64,000 nt of DNA from Nostoc sp. B(2019) (GCF_010091925.1 NZ_WVID01000005.1:31994-95993); one strand, 5' to 3'; positions 47,720 to 58,590 are shown, counted from the first letter of the stretch. Numbers and translations: made by a program. The notes: a model not told the origin generated them from the sequence alone.

Positions 47720-47954
47720 ATCAAAGTATATTAAAATCTTTCTCTACTTTGGATGATTGCCCTTTGTAGCAACACTGGCTAGTAATTTATTAGCTAACTC
47801 CAGCAACAATAAGGCATAGTTTCACCTTGATCTTAGTGTAGCTATGTATCCATAACGAAGCAGTTGGACTTTTATTCAGGATGTTTTGTTTACTCAATCT
47901 CCAATCTGATATGTAAAATGGTCAGCGTATCTTGCTTGATCCAGGCGATCGCTC

Positions 47955-48851
47955 ATGGCCATTACAAAACGGCAGCTGCCAAAATTTTTACGTTCAGCCA
48001 ACAGTCTCAACCTTTCTCAACAACTAATGCTCATAGGGTTAGCCATTACCCTCTTTTTCATCTTATTGGCATTTTTCGCTCCCGTATTCCAGTCTTGGGG
48101 ATGGCTGCAAAACCCCAAGGATTTTCTCTCCAATCCAGTTCACGAGCCACCCTCAGCTAAATATTGGTTTGGAACCAGTCGCCTAGGCTATGATGTCTTT
48201 TCCCGGACTGTGTTTGGCGCACAAGCCGCTTTGCAAGTGGTAATTTTGGCAACAGCGCTGAGTATGATTATCGGTGTGCCTTTAGGGATGCTAAGTGGCT
48301 ATCTCGGCGGTAAGTTGGATAGGGTGTTGCTGTTCATTATGGATAGCATTTATACCCTACCAGGGCTACTCTTGTCTGTGACGCTGGCTTTTGTAGTGGG
48401 GCGTGGAATAATTAACGCAGCGATCGCAATCAGCATTGCTTACATCCCTCAATACTACCGCGTTGTCCGTAACCACACCGTTAGTGTGAAAACTGAAGTA
48501 TTCATTGAAGCTGCTCAAGCAATGGGCGCTTCCACTTGGATTGTGCTATCTCGATATCTATTTTTCAACGTCATTCAAAGCGTACCCGTACTATTCACGC
48601 TCAACGCCGCTGATGCAATTTTGGTGTTAGGCGGTTTGGGCTTTTTGGGACTAGGACTTCCAGAAGAAGTGCCAGAATGGGGACATGATTTAAAACAAGC
48701 GCTAGAAGCCCTACCTACCGGCATTTGGTGGACTACCCTTTTCCCTGGTTTAGCGATGACATGCATGGTAGTAGGGTTATCACTACTTGGTGAGGGGTTA
48801 AACGAATTTGTCAATCCCCGGTTACGGCGAGAAAATAGAATCCGAAAGTAG
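47955..48851 (+). CDS. ABC transporter permease (DppC/OppC type)
   Basis: 298 residues, about six transmembrane helices. An N-terminal segment (LMLIGLAITLFFILLAFFAPVF) precedes a periplasmic loop with GTSRLGYDVFSRTVFGAQ, typical of DppC/OppC proteins, and the cytoplasmic EAA loop EAAQAMGASTWIVLSRYLF (about 180-198) that contacts the ATPase. Expected substrates are peptides or nickel, but the other subunits are not adjacent, so it is an orphan permease whose partners are elsewhere. ATG start at 47955. Confidence 0.93.
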   Translation: MAITKRQLPKFLRSANSLNLSQQLMLIGLAITLFFILLAFFAPVFQSWGWLQNPKDFLSNPVHEPPSAKYWFGTSRLGYDVFSRTVFGAQAALQVVILATALSMIIGVPLGMLSGYLGGKLDRVLLFIMDSIYTLPGLLLSVTLAFVVGRGIINAAIAISIAYIPQYYRVVRNHTVSVKTEVFIEAAQAMGASTWIVLSRYLFFNVIQSVPVLFTLNAADAILVLGGLGFLGLGLPEEVPEWGHDLKQALEALPTGIWWTTLFPGLAMTCMVVGLSLLGEGLNEFVNPRLRRENRIRK

Positions 48852-48952
48852 TCATTAGTCAATGGTCAATGGTTAATAGCAAAAAACCAATGACAAACAG
48901 AGAAGTCTATGCGCTGGCTTCCGGCGAACATAATTTCGGGGACAAATGACGA

Positions 48953-49144
48953 ATGACAAATAACAATAGAGAGATTTACGTGAAAGATAACCTGACATTA
49001 ATTGCCGCTGCTACTGGTGGATTTGTACTTTCCGTTGCCCTGGCTGGTATCTTAAGAGGTGCTCCAATTACAGCTTGGCAGGAGCAATCGAGTCTTCGTT
49101 CATCTCCAGTGGCGAATGTGCGAATTATTAATAATGACAGATAA
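48953..49144 (+). CDS. Small hypothetical membrane protein
   Basis: 63 codons from ATG 48953. The likelier start is GTG 48980 (53 residues), because the first nine codons come from an ATGACAAAT-type repeat and GAGAG lies before the GTG. The core LIAAATGGFVLSVALAGILRG is one membrane helix. A clean terminator follows at 49144-49178, which supports a real gene. Function unknown. Confidence 0.6.
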   Translation: MTNNNREIYVKDNLTLIAAATGGFVLSVALAGILRGAPITAWQEQSSLRSSPVANVRIINNDR

Positions 49145-49178
49145 AAAACTCCACGCCACTTGCTCTAGGGGAGTTTTT
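49144..49178 (+). terminator. Intrinsic terminator of the small membrane-protein gene
   Basis: AAAAACTCC (49144-49152) pairs with GGAGTTTTT (49170-49178); the T5 run is part of the stem, directly after the stop codon. Confidence 0.8.
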
Positions 49179-49267
49179 GGGCATGGGGCATGGGCAATTG
49201 GGCATTGGAAGGAGTAACCACATCGGCCTTATGCCGACTTTCACGAGCGTGGTTTCCCGCAGCTTTT

Positions 49268-49321
49268 GATGAACACAGATGCACACAGATATTTATTTAT
49301 CTGTGTTTATTTGTGTTCATC
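49268..49321. repeat. Dispersed inverted repeat (GATGAACACAGAT type)
   Basis: TTGATGAACACAGATGCACA and CACAGATA on the left are mirrored by TATCTGTGTT and TTTGTGTTCATC on the right, around an AT-rich centre. Translation of this repeat gives the recurrent false peptide LSVFICVHLWF in front of the ROK gene. Confidence 0.75.
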
Positions 49322-49359
49322 TGTGGTTCTATACAAATAAAGATTTTGGATTGGCTATT

Positions 49360-50250
49360 GTGGATCAAATAGTTGGCATTGATGTGGGGGGAACAGCGAT
49401 TAAGTTGGGGCGTTTTACACCTGATGGTACTTGCTTGCAATCTTTGACTGTGGCAAGTCCCCAACCAACAACACCAGCAGCGGTAGTGGCGGTGATACTG
49501 GATGCGATCGCTCAAATTGATCCAGATAATCAAACTGTTGCTATTGGTGTTGGTACTCCTGGCCCTGCTGATGCCACAGGACGCATTGCCAAAATCGCTA
49601 TTAACTTGGCAGGATGGCGCGATGTGCCTTTAGCAGACTGGTTAGAAACCAAAACTAGCAAACCCACCGTTATCGCTAACGATGCTAACTGCGCGGGGTT
49701 AGGAGAAGCTTGGTTAGGTGCTGGACGCCACTTTCAAAATCTGATTCTGCTAACTTTAGGAACTGGGGTTGGCGGTGCAATTATCCTGGATGGCAAACTG
49801 TTTGTTGGGCATCAAGGAGCAGCTGGAGAATTGGGTTTAATTACATTCAACCCCAATGGGCCAATATGCAATAGCGGTAATCAAGGCTCTCTGGAACAGT
49901 ATGCTTCAGTTAATGCGATTCGTCGCCGCACTCTGATGGAAGCAGCAGAATTGGGCGCTTTGGCCCAAGCAGGCGATGCCGAAGCGTTGACTTTTTGGCA
50001 AGAATATGGTAGAGATTTGGCTATTGGTTTGACGAGTTTGATTTATGTACTCACACCAGAAGCGATCGTGATTGGTGGTGGTGTCTGTGCCAGCTTTGAG
50101 TTTTTCTTACCAGCTATGAAGGCAGAAATTGAGAAGCGAGTAATGCCCACATCACGAGCGGGTTTACAAATTTTGCCAGCAGAGTTGGGCAACTTTGCTG
50201 GGATAGTGGGTGCAGCAAAGTTAGCATGGCAACACTATTCGGGATCTTAG
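49360..50250 (+). CDS. ROK-family sugar kinase (glucokinase-like)
   Basis: 297 residues from GTG 49360. An ATG at 49279 is in frame but its 27 codons lie in a dispersed repeat. The ATP-binding start QIVGIDVGGTAIKLGRF, catalytic-region NDANCAGLGEAWLGAG (about 107-122) and TLGTGVGGAIILDGK (about 133-147) mark a ROK kinase that phosphorylates glucose or a related sugar. The usual zinc motif CxCGxxGC is degenerate here (GPICNSGNQGSLE), so regulation or stability may differ. It ends 3 bp before the next gene. Confidence 0.9.
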   Translation: MDQIVGIDVGGTAIKLGRFTPDGTCLQSLTVASPQPTTPAAVVAVILDAIAQIDPDNQTVAIGVGTPGPADATGRIAKIAINLAGWRDVPLADWLETKTSKPTVIANDANCAGLGEAWLGAGRHFQNLILLTLGTGVGGAIILDGKLFVGHQGAAGELGLITFNPNGPICNSGNQGSLEQYASVNAIRRRTLMEAAELGALAQAGDAEALTFWQEYGRDLAIGLTSLIYVLTPEAIVIGGGVCASFEFFLPAMKAEIEKRVMPTSRAGLQILPAELGNFAGIVGAAKLAWQHYSGS

Positions 50251-50253
50251 ATT

Positions 50254-50880
50254 ATGGTTAAAATAATCCCAGCCAGAGACATTAGTCTTTACGAATTAGA
50301 AGAAAAATTTGGTTTGCAACCTACCACAGACACCAACTTTTTTACAGAATGGACAGAGAATTTACCAATTCTGACTGATGGTGAAAAGCAAACGCTTGAG
50401 CGAGTGAAAAGTAATTATTTGAACTTGAATAAGCGCCGTCTGATGTCAGAAGAGGCGGTAAAAATGGTAGTGCTGTCTCCTTTACTCGATTTAGCTGGGT
50501 TTTATCAACCCCCTTTTGAAATTGAAACCGAGACTTCTATCGAGATTTCTGCTGAAGATGAAGGCTTTATCGTTAAAGGAAATATTGATGTCCTTGTCAT
50601 TCAAAAACGTTGTTGGATACTTGTTATTGAATCTAAAAGCAGTAAATTTGATGTGATGGTAGCCCTACCCCAAGCACTCACGTATATGCTTGATAATCCA
50701 AATCCTGCACAACCAACTTTTGGTTTATTAATCAACGGTAGGGAATTTGTTTTTATCAAATTAATTCAACAAGGACAACCTCGGTATGCACGATCTTACG
50801 CGCTATCAATTGAACGCGATTCAGAACTACATCAAGTAATCAGTGTATTGAAGCGCCTTGGAGAATTAATCATCAGTTAG
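50254..50880 (+). CDS. Orphan HSDR_N-like (PD-(D/E)xK) protein
   Basis: 208 residues. Residues about 60-200 resemble the N-terminal nuclease domain of type I restriction subunit R: SEEAVKMVVLSPLLDLAGF, then GNIDVLVIQKRCWILVIESK with the Asp and Glu-x-Lys, and LINGREFVFIKL. There is no helicase part and no hsdM or hsdS nearby, so it is a stand-alone member, frequent in cyanobacteria. ATG start 3 bp after the ROK kinase; co-transcribed with it by position. Function unknown. Confidence 0.85.
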   Translation: MVKIIPARDISLYELEEKFGLQPTTDTNFFTEWTENLPILTDGEKQTLERVKSNYLNLNKRRLMSEEAVKMVVLSPLLDLAGFYQPPFEIETETSIEISAEDEGFIVKGNIDVLVIQKRCWILVIESKSSKFDVMVALPQALTYMLDNPNPAQPTFGLLINGREFVFIKLIQQGQPRYARSYALSIERDSELHQVISVLKRLGELIIS

Positions 50881-51088
50881 GAGTGAGTTACTTGTAGCAA
50901 AGTGCTGAGTGCTGTTAGCGGTAGCGGGGCGTTTAGCCCGTGCTGAGTAAAAACCCAGTTGCTTTAAGGCTTTGAGCAATCAACACTGTCCTAACCTATG
51001 TGACTACGGCTATAAGCAGTGGAGTTTGGGAGCATCTCACTTTTATAAAAATATCCTCACACCATGCCCAATGCTCTATGCCTCATTC

Positions 51089-51511
51089 TCATGACAAAGA
51101 ATATCCAGTTGCCTTTTTAACGAATTGCAAAACTTTTTGATAAGATTCGGGATTACTCACAGGGTTGATGATGATGGGGATAGTGCCATCTGGCAACCAA
51201 AAGGTGATCCTGCCATTCGCCTCCTGACAAAAGGAACTAATGCAGTTGAGGTTAATTACGTATTCATTTTTCTCATAAATGATTTTCACCCAGTGGGCAT
51301 GATCTAGTTCTAAATCCGTAACGCATTCTAGATAATCCAGAACTTTTTGGTAGTCTTCCAGATTACTTTGCGGGTTAATCACTATGGGAATGGCACTGTC
51401 GGGTAGCCAAAAAGTCACCCTGCCGTTGCGTTCATAACAAAAAGCATGGACACGCTCAAAATTTACTACATATTCTTTCCTCTCGTAAAGGATTTTCACC
51501 CAGTACGCCAC
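51089..51511 (-). CDS. Internally duplicated hypothetical protein
   Basis: 140 residues made of two copies of one domain of about 70 residues. Copy 1 has YWVKILYERKEYVVNFERVH and RVTFWLPDSAIPIVINP; copy 2 has HWVKIIYEKNEYVINLNCIS and RITFWLPDGTIPIIINP. Each ends with SN-x-(E/D)-YQKVL. The pattern (strand, strand, FWLPD turn, helix) suggests a small beta-rich binding domain. No membrane segment and no catalytic motif. ATG at 51511. I do not recognise the family. Confidence 0.75.
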   Translation of the reverse strand: MAYWVKILYERKEYVVNFERVHAFCYERNGRVTFWLPDSAIPIVINPQSNLEDYQKVLDYLECVTDLELDHAHWVKIIYEKNEYVINLNCISSFCQEANGRITFWLPDGTIPIIINPVSNPESYQKVLQFVKKATGYSLS

Positions 51512-51676
51512 AAAATCTCCTCAAGTCCGAAGTTTACGAATGATTTTCACTCAGTAAGTCATAACATTTCCTCATTAATATCGCTTTGATGATTACAAAA
51601 TAAATTTTTTAAAATTTGGAATTTTGCATTTTGTATTACTTTAAGACAGTTCCAATGGCCTTGGCGGATTGAGGGT

Positions 51677-53302
<1,626 letters not shown>

Positions 53303-53363
53303 CTAAAAATACATCTCGTCATTGTGCCACAGTCATTGTGGTGAAATCTTCTGTGATTTGGCC

Positions 53364-55181
53364 GTGAAAAACCTTTTAGGATTAGTAGTATTAGGCTGTG
53401 TTGTCACTTCCTCCGTAGCATTGGCAGAGCCATCTCTTTTAGTTGTTTTTCCCCAAAATAACCATCAGACAAGTGCCGAACAAATCTTCTTTCTTGGTAC
53501 AGCGCCACCTGATGGACAAGTTTTGTTTAATGGTAAGCCAATTACCCGTAGCAAGACTGGCCATTTTTCTCCAAGTTTCCCCTTGCAGTTAGGAGAGAAT
53601 CTGTTTACTGTGCGTCACCGTAATCAAGAACTTAAGATTAAGGTGACAAGGCTTACCAATCAGCCTGAGCTACCACAGGGGTTAGCCTTTGCCAAAGATT
53701 CCCTAACTCCAGCAGTTGACATTGCCAGACTACCAGGGGAACTAATTTGTTTTAGCGCGATCGCACCCCCTAATGCCAGTGTATCTGTCAAGCTGGCTAA
53801 TCAAACTGTAGACCTCTCACCGCAACCCCAACAGGCGCAATTGCCAAGTAATTTGGCGGCTCTCACGGGGCGAAATCAGCCTACTGCCCAGTCTACCGTA
53901 GGAAAGTACGAAGGTTGCACTACAGCACAACAGCTTGGTTCCCTAATTTACGGTAACAATACCATCTCCGGTGCTGTTGTTCAGGATTCCGGTAAAAATG
54001 TAGATTTGGGTAAACCAGAATTTCAACTAACCCTCAATGGCAAGACGATAACTCAACCAGGGCTTGGCACAATTCAAATCCTTTCACCCACGCAGTTGCC
54101 GGTTTCTGAGGTGACAGCAGAGTCAGGCGTGGCTCGCACTGGCCCTAGTACCGATTATTCTCGACTCACACCACTACCGAAAGGAACAAGGGCAACAGTT
54201 ACAGGAAAGGAAGGTGAATGGTTACGCCTAGATTATGGTGCTTGGATTAATAGCAAGGAAACCCGCTCTTTACCTGGTGCAATTCCACCACGGACAGTAA
54301 TCCGCAGTGTTGGATATCGTCAACTTCCTGGTGTGACAGAAATGGTTTTCCCGTTACAAGTTCCTGTACCCGTGAGCGTGCAACAAGATGACCGCACTTT
54401 AACCCTTACTCTCTACAATACCACTGCCCAAACAGACATTATTCGCCTGGATGACAACCCCCTAATTTCTCGCTTGGACTGGCAGCACTTGGCTCCAGGA
54501 CAGGTAAGATACACCTTTAACCTCAAAAAAGCTCAACAGTGGGGATATAAGCTGAGATACGATGGTACAACCCTGGTTTTAGCTTTGCGTCATCCGCCTG
54601 CAATTAGTCACAATAGACGCAAGCCTTTAGCTGGCATCAAGATTGTACTTGATCCAGGACATGGAGGTAAAGAGCCTGGTGCCACTGGCCCGACTGGATA
54701 TTTAGAAAAAGATGTCAATCTAGTCGTGTCTAAGTTACTGCGTGACGAGTTGGTGAAGCGAGGAGCAACTGTGGTAATAACGCGGGAAGAGGATAAAGAT
54801 GTTTCGCTAGTAGAACGTCAAGAAATTATTAGTAAAGAAGAACCTGCGATCGCTCTTTCCATACATTACAACTCTTTGCCCGATAATGGCGATGCCGAAA
54901 AAACTAAGGGATTTGGAGCTTTTTGGTATTATCCCCAAGCCCATAGCCTAGCAATATTTTTGCATAACTATGTAGTCAAAGCACTAGGCAAACCTTCTTA
55001 TGGTGTGTTTTGGAATAACTTAGCGTTAACACGTCCATCGGCAGCGCCATCGGTGTTACTGGAATTGGGTTTTATGAGCAATCCTGATGAATTTGAGGAA
55101 GTCGTCAACCCAGAAGAACAGAAGAAAATGGCAAAAGCGATCGCTCAGGGGATTACTGAGTGGTTTAGGAGTGTGCAGTAG
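53364..55181 (+). CDS. N-acetylmuramoyl-L-alanine amidase (Amidase_3) with SH3-like domain
   Basis: 605 residues from GTG 53364 (VKNLLGLVVLGCVVTSSVALAEP, a signal peptide cleaved after ALA). The middle has an SH3b-like domain (about 240-300; SGVARTGPSTDYSRLTPLPK, WLRLDYGAWI). The C-terminal Amidase_3 domain (about 425-605) has zinc ligands in LDPGHGG, GYLEKD and LSIHYN plus the catalytic Glu in SVLLELGF. It cleaves the amide between MurNAc and the peptide stem in the periplasm, as AmiC does in septum opening. Cell-cell channel formation in filamentous strains uses such amidases, which is inference here. Confidence 0.93.
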   Translation: MKNLLGLVVLGCVVTSSVALAEPSLLVVFPQNNHQTSAEQIFFLGTAPPDGQVLFNGKPITRSKTGHFSPSFPLQLGENLFTVRHRNQELKIKVTRLTNQPELPQGLAFAKDSLTPAVDIARLPGELICFSAIAPPNASVSVKLANQTVDLSPQPQQAQLPSNLAALTGRNQPTAQSTVGKYEGCTTAQQLGSLIYGNNTISGAVVQDSGKNVDLGKPEFQLTLNGKTITQPGLGTIQILSPTQLPVSEVTAESGVARTGPSTDYSRLTPLPKGTRATVTGKEGEWLRLDYGAWINSKETRSLPGAIPPRTVIRSVGYRQLPGVTEMVFPLQVPVPVSVQQDDRTLTLTLYNTTAQTDIIRLDDNPLISRLDWQHLAPGQVRYTFNLKKAQQWGYKLRYDGTTLVLALRHPPAISHNRRKPLAGIKIVLDPGHGGKEPGATGPTGYLEKDVNLVVSKLLRDELVKRGATVVITREEDKDVSLVERQEIISKEEPAIALSIHYNSLPDNGDAEKTKGFGAFWYYPQAHSLAIFLHNYVVKALGKPSYGVFWNNLALTRPSAAPSVLLELGFMSNPDEFEEVVNPEEQKKMAKAIAQGITEWFRSVQ

Positions 55182-55264
55182 AACAGCTACGGATTGCGAT
55201 CGCGTCGCTTCAAATTAGTTTACGTAGTAAGCAAAAAGTAAGAAACGGTTTTCTTAACACTTAG

Positions 55265-55513
55265 TTACACGCACTCAGGATAAGGGTTGTAAGAGCCAAT
55301 GCTGTTCACCCCTAATGCAGTCGTGGCTTGGTGATTTACGAAGCCAATCTTTATTCTCAATTCAGCTTCAAACTGTTCCTCTGTGGCAACTACGACCCGA
55401 TTGGGCTTGGCTCTGACCAGAGTTAGGTAATGTTGGAATGCTTCTTCATCTTGGGGATTTTGCTTGATGTATTTGCGAAGCTCAGATTCGCTTAATCCCA
55501 TATAGTCAGTCAT
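55265..55513 (-). CDS. DUF6887-like small protein
   Basis: 82 residues. The core MGLSESELRKYIKQNPQDEEAFQHYLTLVRAKPNR resembles the DUF6887 family, which usually sits beside a DUF6888 gene, as here. ATG at 55513 overlaps the upstream stop by 4 bp (ATGA), so translation is coupled. No membrane segment. Function unknown. The C-terminal 25 residues look unrelated to the core. Confidence 0.75.
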   Translation of the reverse strand: MTDYMGLSESELRKYIKQNPQDEEAFQHYLTLVRAKPNRVVVATEEQFEAELRIKIGFVNHQATTALGVNSIGSYNPYPECV

Positions 55514-55683
55514 CCGATAATCACCTCACCATTGCTAAGAAGTTCGATTTGAATTGATTCGCCCACTAAAATGACTATTTGCTGTGTTCGGTCATCAAAA
55601 CGAACAAGTTCGATTGTTTGGAGCAGATTGCTGATGCGGATACATCTAAGATAAAAGGCTTTGAGTTGCTGGTCAGTGGGCAT
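55510..55683 (-). CDS. DUF6888-like small protein
   Basis: 57 residues from ATG 55683 (MPTDQQLKAFYLRCIRISNLLQ); the frame is open to an ATG at 55701. The region IELVRFDDRTQQIVILVGESIQIEL is typical of DUF6888. It overlaps the DUF2085 stop by about 11 bp and the DUF6887-like start by 4 bp. The two small genes form one unit that might act as a toxin-antitoxin-like or regulatory pair; that is inference from size and overlap. Confidence 0.75.
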   Translation of the reverse strand: MPTDQQLKAFYLRCIRISNLLQTIELVRFDDRTQQIVILVGESIQIELLSNGEVIIG

Positions 55684-56185
55684 CGTCATTATGCCACCCA
55701 TGCAATATCGGCATAGTAAACAACCCCCAGGCTAAACCTGTAATCATGCCAAAAAGCGTAACCACGTAATTATTAAAATTCCACAAACCAAACACCTGCG
55801 CTGACAACTCCAGAGGATAAGCCATCATCAATACACTAGAGAGCGCCGCACCATTCCAGCCATACTGATTTAACCAGTAAAAACCTTTACCACCAGTTAC
55901 CCCATACAGCAGCCGAGTAATTAGCAAACCCGTTACAGTGCCATAGCAGCGCATACACACAGCCATAATAAACGGGGGAGCCAAATCTAACCCCATAGTT
56001 GGTTGCGGACAGACATGATTCCCCATGAAATAAATGATGTCCGCAATCCCCGGAAGCAAAAACACCCCAGACGCAGCCAGAAAGGGAGCAATAGGCGGGC
56101 CTAAAACCATCCCCGCCAGCATGAAATCAGCGATCGCACTGACCCAATTAATCTGCAACTCTCTACTGAAAGCTACTCTTATCAT
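55673..56185 (-). CDS. DUF2085 family membrane protein
   Basis: 170 residues with several hydrophobic helices. The family signature is the Cys/His motif HVCPQPTMGLDL followed by MAVCMRCYGTVTG (about 87-99), which could bind a metal or quinone head. A FWLNQYGWNGAAL-like loop and a C-terminal HGWHNDDAH tail complete it. Located in the membrane, function unknown. ATG at 56185, 30 bp after agrE on the same strand; the gene run agrE, DUF2085, DUF6888, DUF6887 may be one transcript. Confidence 0.88.
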   Translation of the reverse strand: MIRVAFSRELQINWVSAIADFMLAGMVLGPPIAPFLAASGVFLLPGIADIIYFMGNHVCPQPTMGLDLAPPFIMAVCMRCYGTVTGLLITRLLYGVTGGKGFYWLNQYGWNGAALSSVLMMAYPLELSAQVFGLWNFNNYVVTLFGMITGLAWGLFTMPILHGWHNDDAH

Positions 56186-56215
56186 TCCCTTCCTCTGCGC
56201 CTCTGCGTGAGATTC

Positions 56216-58327
56216 CTAACCTACCTTAGCAATATACGGACTTGTCAACTTATCCAACTGCTGAATTAAGAGACTGAGAAATAATCCCACATCTGTAACC
56301 ACACCCACCGATTCAACAGAACCGCGATCGCTTAACTTTGTCACCACAGCTGGATTAATATCCACACACACCATTTTCACACCCGCAGGGGTCATATTCC
56401 CTACCCCAATTGAGTGCAGCATTGATGACAGCATTAAAATCATCTCAGCACCTTCTAGTTGTTTGGCATATTCCTCCTGTGCCTTAATCAAATCCATTTG
56501 AGTATCAGGTAAAGGGCCATCATCTCGAATGGAACCAGCAAGCACAAAAGGTACATGATTGTGGACGCACTCATACATCACGCCACTTTTAATTGCCCCA
56601 GCCTCAACTGCTTTGGGAATGCTGCCATAACGGCGGATACTATTAATTACCTTTAGGTGATGGCGGTGTCCACCACGAACGGCGACACCCCGCTTCATAT
56701 CCACACCAAGGGAAGTCCCCATGATATTTTGCTCGATGTCGTGGACAGCGATCGCATTACCACCCAGCAACGCCTGTACGTAGCCTTCACGAATTAGTTG
56801 CGCTAGGTGTTCGCCGCCACCAGTGTGAATCACCACAGGCCCCGCCGTGACAACTACTTTACCACCAGCATCCCGAATTTTACGTAATTCCCATGCCACT
56901 TGCTCAACGACTAATTCCACGCGCCGCTCGCTGGAAACCCCCGCCGACATAAAGCTAAATTCTTGGGTGTTGCGTAGTTCCCGCGATTCAGTTTTGCGGA
57001 TGGTGCGGATACCTAAAACGTCTACAATGACCTCTTCGCCAACTTCTAAATCGCGTAAGATTTTACACCTTGCCACCAGACCATTTGGAGTTTGGGTAAT
57101 AGCGATCGCGCCATCCATGCGCTGATTTTCCACCTTCACCCACTGACCACGAATTCGTACTTCGGTGGGATAAATTGTACTGACGTAGAAATCATCTGGA
57201 GCTACACCAGCTTGAATTACAGGCTCAAGTTTGGCATCTCGCTCATCTTCGGGTAAATTTACTGCACCCAAGTCAATCAACCGGGAGATGATTTCTTCCA
57301 TCACCTCATGGGATGGTGCTGACACCTTCACCTCGGCAGCTGAGGTACTTTGTCGTTGTTCTCCCAAGTTAAAATTCAGGACTTGGAAGCTTCCCCCAGC
57401 ATCCACAATCAAATCTAGAGCACGGTTAATCAAACCAGCATCCAGCAAGTGTCCTTCCATCCGAATGACGCGGCTTTCTACCGAGACATTGGCATGAACT
57501 TCATCCCTAACTGGTTCCGTTACGCGCAAGGTGAGGCATTTAGCCGCGCCACCAGCTTTAAGAAATTCGGTTAGCGGCGTTTCCATCACTTGGAAACCTA
57601 CATCTGCAAGGCGTGCTTTCAAAGCATCACTCGCCTTGTTCATAATGATAATGCCGTCCACATTCACTGCATTACAAGCGAAGTTGACTGCATCAGCTTC
57701 TTCAATTGCGATCCGCTTTTCTGGTGCGACTCGCATTTCGATTAAGCGATTGGAGTAGGAATCAAAAGCGCCTGGATAGTAAAGCAAATAGCCGTTTGCT
57801 AGAGGACAAAAACAGGTATCCAGATGATAGAAACGTTCATCTATCAGTCGCAGAGACAGCACCTCAATATCCAGCCATTTGGCTAAGTAAGGGTGAGAAT
57901 CTAATTCTGAGCGGAAACCGTATCCCGCCCATAACCAGCGTCCTTCCCGATCTAGCAGTGCGTCGCCTGCTCCCTCAAAAGGCAGATCTTTAGGGAGTTC
58001 ATATACTGTGTAATTATTTGCCTCAAACCATTGCTTAAAGTAAGGTTCTTCTCCCTGACGTTCTTTGTGTAAAAAGCGGCTGAGGACGACGTTCTTTCCT
58101 AGTACTAAGCCAGCGTTGGCGGTAAAAACTAAATCAGGCCAACCTTTCTGGGGTGTTACTAAGTCTACAATGGCGTGTTGTTTAAGGATGTAGTGTAGTC
58201 CTTGCCACTGTTCGACGGCGCGATCGCGCGATGACTTGTGAATATTCCCTTCCATCCAGGGATTAATTACATAGTCCACATCGTAGTGGTCAGGAGGACA
58301 CATTAAAAAGCGAATCAGGGAAGTCAT
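56216..58327 (-). CDS. agrE: AgrE: arginine dihydrolase fused to ornithine cyclodeaminase-type domain
   Basis: 703 residues. The N-terminal guanidino-modifying fold (1-270) has FTANAGLVLG (68-77), EGAGDALLD (118-126), His168 (FYHLDTCFC) and nucleophile Cys264 (GGAAKCLTL): arginine is converted to ornithine, CO2 and ammonia. The C-terminal domain (about 280-700, TIGR00300/LOR-SDH-like, with VVTAGPVVIHTGGGEHL) matches the ornithine-to-proline cyclodeaminase part of Anabaena AgrE. It releases the nitrogen stored in arginine, for example from cyanophycin. ATG start at 58327. Confidence 0.93.
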   Translation of the reverse strand: MTSLIRFLMCPPDHYDVDYVINPWMEGNIHKSSRDRAVEQWQGLHYILKQHAIVDLVTPQKGWPDLVFTANAGLVLGKNVVLSRFLHKERQGEEPYFKQWFEANNYTVYELPKDLPFEGAGDALLDREGRWLWAGYGFRSELDSHPYLAKWLDIEVLSLRLIDERFYHLDTCFCPLANGYLLYYPGAFDSYSNRLIEMRVAPEKRIAIEEADAVNFACNAVNVDGIIIMNKASDALKARLADVGFQVMETPLTEFLKAGGAAKCLTLRVTEPVRDEVHANVSVESRVIRMEGHLLDAGLINRALDLIVDAGGSFQVLNFNLGEQRQSTSAAEVKVSAPSHEVMEEIISRLIDLGAVNLPEDERDAKLEPVIQAGVAPDDFYVSTIYPTEVRIRGQWVKVENQRMDGAIAITQTPNGLVARCKILRDLEVGEEVIVDVLGIRTIRKTESRELRNTQEFSFMSAGVSSERRVELVVEQVAWELRKIRDAGGKVVVTAGPVVIHTGGGEHLAQLIREGYVQALLGGNAIAVHDIEQNIMGTSLGVDMKRGVAVRGGHRHHLKVINSIRRYGSIPKAVEAGAIKSGVMYECVHNHVPFVLAGSIRDDGPLPDTQMDLIKAQEEYAKQLEGAEMILMLSSMLHSIGVGNMTPAGVKMVCVDINPAVVTKLSDRGSVESVGVVTDVGLFLSLLIQQLDKLTSPYIAKVG

Positions 58328-58590
58328 AAAAATTTTACAAGCGTTTAGATGCTACAAGGTTATTTCGGATACAGATTTTTGTTTTTCCAATTTGTAAAAT
58401 CTGCTACTAAACCTCTACCTCTTGATAGTTGAAGGCTTTACAAAGGCTTCGTTCTTAATTCTATTACTGTTAAGAGACAAACTGAAGGGAAGAAATAAAC
58501 TAGCTGGCGAAATGGCAAGAGGGGTAACAGGCATAGGTCTGAAAGTACAATTTCGTGTTATTTTAATGCCGTTTAGTTTTCATAACTCTG

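Noticed and set aside
50254-50880. A type I restriction system
   Set aside because: Only an HSDR_N-like domain is present; no helicase, methylase or specificity subunit genes are nearby.
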